DNA of 5,950 bases, from the NCBI GenBank assembly GCA_903910215.1, contig CAIVYV010000161.1:1-5950 (forward strand). The letters are read 5' to 3'. Under the pieces are notes generated by a model, which did no database searches, was not told the DNA's origin, and worked only from the letters and a program-made list of their open reading frames with translations. The position numbers and the translations under genes are program-made. The stretch is from an uncultured Pseudomonadota bacterium. GTDB lineage: Bacteria > Pseudomonadota > Gammaproteobacteria > Steroidobacterales > Steroidobacteraceae. Shown here in pieces: positions 1-5,950 of the stretch. Numbering within the stretch: position 1 is the stretch's first letter; each line of letters starts with the position of its first letter.

Positions 1-3000
1 AACACGGGCGACGGCGCCGGCGTTTTGATGCAGATGCCGCACGGCTTTCTTAAGGATGCCGCCAAGGATGCCCACATCACCTTGCCGGAGCCCGGACGCT
101 ACGCCTGTGGTCTCATTTTCATGCCGCGCAATCCGACCCAGCGCCGTCGGATCGAAGAGGTGTTCGCGCGTGTCGTGCAGGCCGAGGGGCAGGTCTATCT
201 CGGTGCGCGCACGGTGCCGGTCGACAACTCCATGCTCGGCGAGACTGCGCGCCAGAGCGAGCCCTTTATCCGCCAGGTTTTCATCGAGCGTGGCGAAGAC
301 ACCGCCGACGAAGCCGAGTTCGAGCGCAAGCTCTACGTGATCCGCAAGCGCGCCTACAACGAAATTCGCGTCTCGACGGTCGGCGGCGCGGAGTACTGGT
401 ACGTCGCGAGCCTCTCCCACAAGACGCTGGTCTACAAGGGGATGCTGACGACGATGCAGCTCGATCAATACTTCCCCGACCTGCGCGATCCGCGCATGGA
501 GACGGCGATCGCGCTCGTTCACTCGCGCTTTAGCACCAACACCTTCCCGAGTTGGGATCGTGCTCACCCTTATCGCTACATCGCGCACAACGGCGAGATC
601 AACACACTGCGCGGCAACATCAACTGGATGCGCGCCCGCGAGGCGCTGCTCGAGTCGTCGCTTTTCGGTGAGGACGTCTCAAAGATTACGCCGATCGTGA
701 ACGTGAACGGCAGCGACTCCTCCATGTTCGACAACGTGCTCGAGCTGATGGTGCTCTCGGGCCGCTCGTTGCCGCACGCGATGATGATGATGATTCCGGA
801 GCCTTGGTCGAAAGACGAAAACATGGATCCGGCGCGTCGGGCGTTTTATCAATTCCACTCGAGTCTCATGGAGCCTTGGGATGGACCGGCTGCCGTCGCG
901 TTCACGGATGGTTTGCGCATCGGCGCCGTACTCGATCGAAACGGCTTGCGGCCCGGTCGCTACTACGTCACGCGTGACGACATGGTGGTCGTCGCTTCCG
1001 AGGCTGGTGTGCTCGACATTCCGCCTGCACAAGTAGTTCGCAAGGGTCGTTTGCAACCTGGGCGCATGTTCCTGATCGACACCGAACAGCGGCGCATCAT
1101 CGAAGACGAAGAAATCAAACGTACCGTCGTCAACGAACGGCCCTATGCCGAGTGGCTCGGCGAGCACCTGGTGCATTTGAAGGATTTGCCGCCGGCGCCG
1201 CAGTTGCCTGCGCCCGAGCCGGAGTTGCTGCGCGCACGACAAATTGCATTCGGCTACACCTTCGAAGATCAGCGCATTCTTATGGCGCCGATGGCCAAAG
1301 ATGGCGTCGAAGCCGTGGGCTCAATGGGTAACGATACGCCGCTCGCTGTGCTCTCGAAGCGCTCACGACTGCTTTACGACTACTTCAAGCAGCTGTTCGC
1401 GCAGGTCACGAATCCGCCCATCGACAGCATTCGCGAGGAGATCATCACCTCCTCAGACGTGTGGTTGGGTTCCGAAGGCAATCTTCTCGAGCCGAAGCCG
1501 AGCGACTGCCGTCGCATCGAACTCAAGGGCCCGGTTCTCACCAACGAAGAGTTCGCCAAGATTCGTCGAGTACAGCTGCCTGGCCTCAAGGTTGGTACCG
1601 TCTCGACCCTTTTCCGTGCAGCGCGTGGTGTCGAGGGTTTAGGCAAGGCCATCGAACAACTTCGCAGCGAGGCACGACGCCTGATCGAGGACGAAGAGGT
1701 CAACATCCTCATCCTCAGCGATCGCGGGGTGAATCGCGAACAGGTGGCGATCCCGGCGCTGCTTGCTGTCTCGGCATTGCATCACTACCTCATTCGCGAA
1801 GGCTTGCGCATGCGCGTCTCGCTTGCACTCGAAACCGGTGAAGCGCGTGAGGTTCATCACTTTGCGCTGCTGATCGGCTACGGCTGCAGCGTGATCAATC
1901 CGTATCTCGCCTTCGAAACGCTCGATGGCATGATCCGCGACGATCTGCTGCCGAACGTGGATCACAAGCTTGCGTGTGCCAACTTCGCCAAGGCGGCGAC
2001 CAAAGGCGTCGTCAAGGTCATGTCGAAGATGGGTATCTCGGCAGTACAGAGCTATCACGGCGCGCAGGTCTTCGAAGCGGTCGGTTTGCGGCAGGATGTT
2101 ATCGACGACTACTTCACCGGCACGGCATCTCGCGTCGGTGGCATCGGTCTCGATGTCATCGCCGAAGAAGTGCTGATGCGTCATGCGGCCGCTTTCCCCG
2201 AGCGTGTGGCCGCCGAGCCCGTCTTGCCTGCGGGGGGTCAGTATCAGTGGCGTTCGGACGGCGAATTCCACGTGTTCAACCCCGAGAGTATTCATCGACT
2301 GCAAAAAGCGGTGCGTACTGGCAGTTATGCGACTTTCAAGTCGTACGCCGAGTTGATCGACGATCGCTCCAAGAATCTCTCGACGCTGCGTGGTCTGCTC
2401 GGCTTCAAGCGTCGCGAGTCGGTGCCGCTCGAGGAGGTCGAGCCCATCGAGAACATCATGCGCCGCTTCAAGACCGGCGCGATGAGCTATGGCTCCATCA
2501 GCCAGGAAGCGCACGAAACTCTGGCGATCGCTATGAATCGTATCGGTGGCAAGAGCAACACCGGTGAGGGTGGCGAGGATCCGGAGCGCTACAAGCCCAT
2601 GCCAAATGGAGACTCACGCAACTCCGCCATCAAGCAGGTTGCCTCGGGTCGCTTCGGTGTGACGAGTGAATATCTTGTCAACGCCAAAGAAATCCAGATC
2701 AAGATGGCGCAGGGCGCCAAGCCCGGCGAGGGTGGTCAGTTGCCCGGCACCAAGGTCTACCCTTGGATCGCGAAGACTCGGCACACCACTGCGGGGGTCG
2801 GGCTCATCTCGCCGCCGCCGCATCACGATATCTACTCGATCGAGGATCTGGCCGAACTCATCCACGATCTCAAGAACGCAAACAACGCCGCGCGCATCAG
2901 CGTGAAGTTGGTGGCGGAAGTGGGTGTCGGCACGATCGCGGCCGGCGTCGCCAAGGCGCATGCCGATGTGGTCCTGATCAGCGGCTACGATGGCGGCACG

Positions 3001-4422
3001 GGCGCATCACCGCTCACCTCGACGACGCACGCCGGTTTGCCTTGGGAGTTGGGCCTCGCCGAGGCGCATCAAACTCTCGTGCTCAATAATTTGCGCAGTC
3101 GCATCGTCGTCGAAACCGACGGCCAGCTGAAGACCGGTCGCGATGTTGTCATCGCCGCGTTGCTCGGCGCCGAGGAGTTCGGGTTCTCGACGGCGCCGCT
3201 GGTATCGGTGGGCTGCATCATGATGCGCGTCTGTCACCTGAATACTTGTCCCGCGGGTGTCGCGACGCAGGATCCGCGTTTGCGCGAGCGCTTTGCGGGC
3301 AAGCCTGAGCATGCAGTGAATTTCATGCGCTTCGTCGCGACCCAGATGCGCGAAATCATGGCGAGCCTCGGTTTCCGCACGGTCGATGAGATGATCGGTC
3401 GCACCGACTGCCTTGAAGTACAGGCAGCTGTTGATCATTGGAAGGCGCACGGCTTCGACTTCAGCAACATTCTCTATCAGCCGGATCTCGGCCCCGAGGT
3501 CGGTCGTCGTCAATCGATCGCGCAGGATCACGGCCTCGAGAAGTCGCTGGATGCGACGCAACTGCTCGATATCTGCAAGCCTGCGATCGAGCGCGGCCAG
3601 AAGGTCGAAGGCTCGCTCAAGATCCGTAACGTCAATCGCGTCGTCGGTACCATCACGGGCAGTGAGATCACTCGCAAGTGGGGCTCCGCCGGTTTGCCCG
3701 ATGACACGATCCGCATCCGCTTCAATGGCTCGGCGGGTCAAAGTTTTGGGGCGTTCATGCCGCGTGGCATGTCGTTCAGTCTCGAGGGCGATGCCAACGA
3801 TTACGTCGGCAAGGGGCTCTCGGGTGGACGAATCGCCGTCTTCCCGCCGAAGGATGCGTCCTTCGCGCCGGAGCACAACATGATCATCGGCAACGTCGCG
3901 CTGTACGGCGCGACCGGTGGCGAGTTGTTTGTGCGTGGCATGGCAGGCGAGCGCTTTGCGGTGCGTAATAGTGGTGTCGATGCCGTCGTCGAAGCAGTGG
4001 GCGATCATGGTTGTGAATACATGACCGGTGGGCGCGTCGTCGTGCTCGGTCCGACTGGTCGCAACTTCGGGGCAGGTATGTCAGGCGGTATTGCCTACGT
4101 GCTTGATCAAGACAACGCCTTTCTGCGCAAGGTCAATGCGCAGATGGTGGAAGTCGGTCGTGTCGAAGATCCGGAGGAGTCAGACGCACTCAAGCAACTC
4201 ATCCAGCGTCACATCGCCGCCACCGGCAGTGAGCATGCACAGCGCATCATCGATGCCTGGCCAACGACGCTCAGCAAGTTTATGCGTGTGATCCCGAAGG
4301 ACTACAAGCGCGTGTTGGCCTGCATCAAGCGGGCTCACGACCAGGGACTCTCGGGTGACGAGGCCATCATGGCGGCTTTCGAAGAAAATTCGCGCGACTT
4401 GTCGCGCGTGGGTGGTAACTGA
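1..4422 (+). CDS. gltB: Glutamate synthase large (alpha) subunit, 5'-truncated by the window edge
   Basis: Large subunit of cytoplasmic NAD(P)H-dependent glutamate synthase: it releases ammonia from glutamine and uses it to aminate 2-oxoglutarate at an FMN site. 1473 residues are visible (numbered from base 1). The frame is open at the left edge and begins with the family motif TGDGAG, which normally lies about 40 residues after the catalytic Cys1, so the true start and nucleophile are upstream. The glutaminase (Ntn-type GATase) domain runs to about 395, with HSRFSTNTFP (174-183), the oxyanion-hole stretch HNGEINT (196-202), GSDSS (237-241) and DRNGLRP (312-318). The central domain (about 410-700) has GSMGNDTP and NPPID (471-475). 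The FMN domain (about 820-1180) has KSNTGEGGED (851-860), GAKPGEGGQLPG (905-916) and SGYDGGTGASP (994-1004). Cys1072, Cys1078 and Cys1083 (C-x5-C-x4-C) match the 3Fe-4S ligands. The C-terminal GxGxG beta-helix spans about 1240-1370. I see no frameshift or lost key residue. Family assignment is secure. Confidence 0.98.
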   Translation, partial: NTGDGAGVLMQMPHGFLKDAAKDAHITLPEPGRYACGLIFMPRNPTQRRRIEEVFARVVQAEGQVYLGARTVPVDNSMLGETARQSEPFIRQVFIERGEDTADEAEFERKLYVIRKRAYNEIRVSTVGGAEYWYVASLSHKTLVYKGMLTTMQLDQYFPDLRDPRMETAIALVHSRFSTNTFPSWDRAHPYRYIAHNGEINTLRGNINWMRAREALLESSLFGEDVSKITPIVNVNGSDSSMFDNVLELMVLSGRSLPHAMMMMIPEPWSKDENMDPARRAFYQFHSSLMEPWDGPAAVAFTDGLRIGAVLDRNGLRPGRYYVTRDDMVVVASEAGVLDIPPAQVVRKGRLQPGRMFLIDTEQRRIIEDEEIKRTVVNERPYAEWLGEHLVHLKDLPPAPQLPAPEPELLRARQIAFGYTFEDQRILMAPMAKDGVEAVGSMGNDTPLAVLSKRSRLLYDYFKQLFAQVTNPPIDSIREEIITSSDVWLGSEGNLLEPKPSDCRRIELKGPVLTNEEFAKIRRVQLPGLKVGTVSTLFRAARGVEGLGKAIEQLRSEARRLIEDEEVNILILSDRGVNREQVAIPALLAVSALHHYLIREGLRMRVSLALETGEAREVHHFALLIGYGCSVINPYLAFETLDGMIRDDLLPNVDHKLACANFAKAATKGVVKVMSKMGISAVQSYHGAQVFEAVGLRQDVIDDYFTGTASRVGGIGLDVIAEEVLMRHAAAFPERVAAEPVLPAGGQYQWRSDGEFHVFNPESIHRLQKAVRTGSYATFKSYAELIDDRSKNLSTLRGLLGFKRRESVPLEEVEPIENIMRRFKTGAMSYGSISQEAHETLAIAMNRIGGKSNTGEGGEDPERYKPMPNGDSRNSAIKQVASGRFGVTSEYLVNAKEIQIKMAQGAKPGEGGQLPGTKVYPWIAKTRHTTAGVGLISPPPHHDIYSIEDLAELIHDLKNANNAARISVKLVAEVGVGTIAAGVAKAHADVVLISGYDGGTGASPLTSTTHAGLPWELGLAEAHQTLVLNNLRSRIVVETDGQLKTGRDVVIAALLGAEEFGFSTAPLVSVGCIMMRVCHLNTCPAGVATQDPRLRERFAGKPEHAVNFMRFVATQMREIMASLGFRTVDEMIGRTDCLEVQAAVDHWKAHGFDFSNILYQPDLGPEVGRRQSIAQDHGLEKSLDATQLLDICKPAIERGQKVEGSLKIRNVNRVVGTITGSEITRKWGSAGLPDDTIRIRFNGSAGQSFGAFMPRGMSFSLEGDANDYVGKGLSGGRIAVFPPKDASFAPEHNMIIGNVALYGATGGELFVRGMAGERFAVRNSGVDAVVEAVGDHGCEYMTGGRVVVLGPTGRNFGAGMSGGIAYVLDQDNAFLRKVNAQMVEVGRVEDPEESDALKQLIQRHIAATGSEHAQRIIDAWPTTLSKFMRVIPKDYKRVLACIKRAHDQGLSGDEAIMAAFEENSRDLSRVGGN
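4408..4416 (+). promoter_or_regulatory. Probable ribosome binding site of gltD
   Basis: The last codons of gltB contain GTGGGTGGT, a G-rich stretch that imperfectly matches the Shine-Dalgarno core. It ends 8 bases before the ATG at 4425. It lies inside the gltB coding sequence, and the gltB stop (4420-4422) is only 2 bases from the gltD start. Translation of gltD is therefore probably coupled to that of gltB, which would help balance the two subunits. The match is weak (GGTGG rather than GGAGG) and could simply reflect the Val-Gly-Gly codons, so the call is tentative. Confidence 0.4.
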
Positions 4423-4424
4423 TC

Positions 4425-5909
4425 ATGGGTAAGCCGACAGGGTTCATCGAATATCTGCGTGAAACACCACTCGATCGATCGCCGATCGAGCGGGTTAAGG
4501 ATTGGCGCGAGTTCCACCATCATCTCGATGATCGCAGCCTGCGAAATCAGGCAGCGCGATGCATGGATTGCGGCGTGCCGTTCTGTCACACCGGCAAGAT
4601 GATCAGTGGTGGCGCGGCAGGCTGCCCCGTCAACAACCTCATCCCTGAATGGAACGATCTCGTCTATCGGGGACTGTGGCGTGAGGCGCTCGATCGTCTG
4701 CACAAGACCAATAATTTTCCGGAGTTCACTGGTCGGGTGTGTCCTGCGCCTTGCGAAGGGTCTTGTGTGCTTGGCATCAACGCGCCGCCTGTCACGATCA
4801 AGAACATTGAGAACACGATCATCGAGCGTGGTTTCGAGGAGGGCTGGGTCGTTCCCGAGCCGCCGAAGACACGCACCGGCAAGAAGGTGGCGGTCGTCGG
4901 CTCGGGGCCTGCTGGGCTTGCTGCTGCGCAGCAGTTGAATCGCGCGGGGCACACGGTGACGGTACTTGAGCGAGCCGACCGTCCGGGCGGGCTTTTGATG
5001 TATGGCATTCCCAACATGAAGCTCGACAAGCAGGACGTCGTGATGCGTCGTATCAAGTTGCTCGAGCAGGAAGGCATCAAGTTCATCTGCAATACGAACG
5101 TCGGCGATAACTACGAGGCGCAGATGATGCGTCGCGACTTCGACGCCATCGTGCTGTGCACGGGCGCGACTCAGCCGCGCGATCTGCCCGTGGAAGGTCG
5201 TCAGCTCTCAGGCGTGCACTTTGCAATGGACTATCTCACCGGCGCGACCGATTCGGTGCTCTCGAAGAATCCGGCTGCCGCCGCCTTGCACGCCAAAGGA
5301 CTCGACGTTGTCGTCATCGGCGGTGGCGATACGGGAACCGATTGTGTCGGTACTGCGATGCGCCAAGGATGCCGCACGCTCACGCAATTCGAGATCATGT
5401 CAAAGCCGCCGATGGAGCGTGCTGCCGACAATCCATGGCCGGAGTGGCCGCGCGTGTACAAGATGGACTACGGTCAGGAAGAGGCGGCGGCCAAGTTCGG
5501 TCAGGACCCGCGCGCCTACCTCACCACCGTCAAGAAACTCGTCGGCGACGAAACTGGACGAGTCAAAGAAATCGTGACGGTCGAAGTACGTTGGGAGAAG
5601 AACGAGCGGGGTCAGTTTGCTCCGATTGAGCAGGCGGGCGCGGAGCGCACCCAACCGGCGCAACTCGTGCTGCTCGCGATGGGCTTCACTGGGCCTGAGA
5701 CGGTGTTGCCGCAGGATCTGGGCATCGAATTCGACGATCGGCGTAACGTCAAAGCCGAGTACGGCAACTACGCCACCAATAGTCCCGGTGTCTTCGCTGC
5801 CGGTGATTGTCGTCGTGGCCAGAGTCTGGTCGTATGGGCGATCAACGAGGGGCGTGGTGCGGCTCGCGAGTGTGATCGTTGGCTGATGGGCTCGACCGAA
5901 CTGCCTTGA
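4425..5909 (+). CDS. gltD: Glutamate synthase small (beta) subunit, NAD(P)H/FAD oxidoreductase
   Basis: Complete 494-residue small subunit, a usual length for the family, which oxidises NAD(P)H on FAD and sends electrons through Fe-S clusters to the FMN of GltB. The N-terminal Fe-S domain has Cys46, Cys49, Cys54 and Cys67 (C-x2-C-x4-C-x12-C), then Cys106, Cys110 and Cys114 in CPAPCEGSC. The FAD-binding Rossmann motif is GSGPAG (159-164) with an acidic residue, Glu182, at the end of the second strand. The NAD(P)H-binding motif is GGGDTGTDC (299-307). A second FAD motif, AAGDCRRGQSLVVWA, starts at 458. The ATG at 4425 fits the typical MGKPTGF opening and follows gltB by 2 bases, so the genes form one operon. 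The sequence is of the Bacillus/plant-type small subunit: it has NPWPEWPRVYKMDYG (336-350) and lacks the E. coli-type YRRDEENMPG segment after the dinucleotide fold. Coenzyme choice (NADH or NADPH) is therefore open. Related oxidoreductases share this fold, but adjacency to gltB settles the identity. Confidence 0.98.
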   Translation: MGKPTGFIEYLRETPLDRSPIERVKDWREFHHHLDDRSLRNQAARCMDCGVPFCHTGKMISGGAAGCPVNNLIPEWNDLVYRGLWREALDRLHKTNNFPEFTGRVCPAPCEGSCVLGINAPPVTIKNIENTIIERGFEEGWVVPEPPKTRTGKKVAVVGSGPAGLAAAQQLNRAGHTVTVLERADRPGGLLMYGIPNMKLDKQDVVMRRIKLLEQEGIKFICNTNVGDNYEAQMMRRDFDAIVLCTGATQPRDLPVEGRQLSGVHFAMDYLTGATDSVLSKNPAAAALHAKGLDVVVIGGGDTGTDCVGTAMRQGCRTLTQFEIMSKPPMERAADNPWPEWPRVYKMDYGQEEAAAKFGQDPRAYLTTVKKLVGDETGRVKEIVTVEVRWEKNERGQFAPIEQAGAERTQPAQLVLLAMGFTGPETVLPQDLGIEFDDRRNVKAEYGNYATNSPGVFAAGDCRRGQSLVVWAINEGRGAARECDRWLMGSTELP

Positions 5910-5911
5910 TC

Positions 5912-5941
5912 AAAAAAAACCCCGCGCAAGCGCGGGGTTTT
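5912..5941. terminator. Rho-independent terminator after gltD, probably bidirectional
   Basis: Three bases after the gltD stop, a perfect hairpin forms: arm CCCCGCG (5920-5926), loop CAAG (5927-5930), arm CGCGGGG (5931-5937). The stem is extended by four A-T pairs (AAAA 5916-5919 with TTTT 5938-5941). On the + strand the hairpin is followed by only four Ts. On the - strand the eight As at 5912-5919 read as an eight-U tract, which makes a textbook terminator in that direction. It very likely ends the gltBD transcript and may also stop a convergent transcript arriving from the right. No gene is visible in the nine bases that remain after it. Confidence 0.9.
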
Positions 5942-5950
5942 GCTGGGCAG

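Noticed and set aside
25..27. TTG at 25 as the start codon of the large open frame
   Set aside because: The frame continues upstream to base 1 and those codons encode the conserved TGDGAG motif, so the CDS is simply cut by the window edge.
781..792. Tandem ATG run encoding four consecutive Met in GltB
   Set aside because: It looks like a microsatellite, but Met-rich sequence at this place (HAMMMMIPEPW) is normal for this GltB family, so it is conserved coding rather than a repeat expansion.
1639..2514. Minus-strand open frame (291 codons) opposite the gltB central domain
   Set aside because: It has the same shadow character, with no recognisable motif or plausible ribosome binding site, and the + strand protein is clearly conserved through the whole interval.
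1974..2567. Plus-strand overlapping open frame (197 codons) inside gltB
   Set aside because: Its translation is dominated by Arg, Ser and Gly, typical of an out-of-frame reading of GC-rich codons. The in-frame GltB sequence is conserved across it.
3007..4008. Long minus-strand open frame (333 codons) opposite gltB
   Set aside because: It lies entirely opposite the conserved FMN-domain and beta-helix coding region. The translation is rich in Arg, Asp and Ala with no recognisable domain, as expected of a shadow frame in GC-rich coding DNA.
4465..4490. Cluster of GATCG repeats near the gltD start (TCGATCGATCG and a further CGATCG)
   Set aside because: The bases encode the ordinary N-terminal LDRSPIER segment of GltD. 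The cluster is short and irregular, so there is no support for an origin or a regulatory repeat.
4335..4952. Minus-strand open frame (205 codons) spanning the gltB-gltD junction
   Set aside because: It overlaps the end of gltB and the Fe-S domain of gltD in antisense. Its composition is low-information and no family is recognisable.
4420..5912. TGATCA palindromes at both stop codons (4420-4425 and 5907-5912)
   Set aside because: Both arise from a TGA stop followed by TCA. GATC is frequent throughout this GC-rich coding sequence, so two occurrences are plausibly chance and show no other operator-like structure.

Overview
This window is a bacterial glutamate synthase (GOGAT) locus: the end of gltB followed by a complete gltD, both on the + strand, closed by a strong intrinsic terminator. 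The sequence is moderately GC-rich (about 60% judged by eye, not counted) and third codon positions favour G and C. There is no tRNA, rRNA, mobile element, CRISPR array or long non-coding stretch. The host cannot be named from this window. The GltD subtype resembles the Bacillus/plant-type small subunit more than the E. coli one, but that type is widespread and does not identify a phylum.

Layout: positions 1-4422 are one uninterrupted reading frame for the large (alpha) subunit. It is cut by the left edge, so about 40 mature N-terminal residues are missing, including the expected catalytic Cys1. The frame retains most of the glutaminase domain, then the central domain, the FMN/3Fe-4S synthase domain and the C-terminal beta-helix. 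After a 2-base gap, positions 4425-5909 encode the small (beta) subunit, a Cys-rich Fe-S domain fused to an FAD/NAD(P)H oxidoreductase. Positions 5912-5941 form a rho-independent hairpin that looks able to work in both directions.

Together the two proteins would form the enzyme that makes two glutamates from glutamine and 2-oxoglutarate. GltD takes electrons from NAD(P)H through FAD and passes them via Fe-S clusters to the FMN of GltB. GltB hydrolyses glutamine and channels the ammonia to the FMN site, where 2-iminoglutarate is reduced. With glutamine synthetase this is the main ammonium-assimilation cycle.

I read both strands for extra genes, repeats and unusual structure and found no previously undescribed system. 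This is an ordinary core-metabolism region. The points most worth a second look are the GltD subtype with its uncertain coenzyme preference, and the bidirectional terminator.
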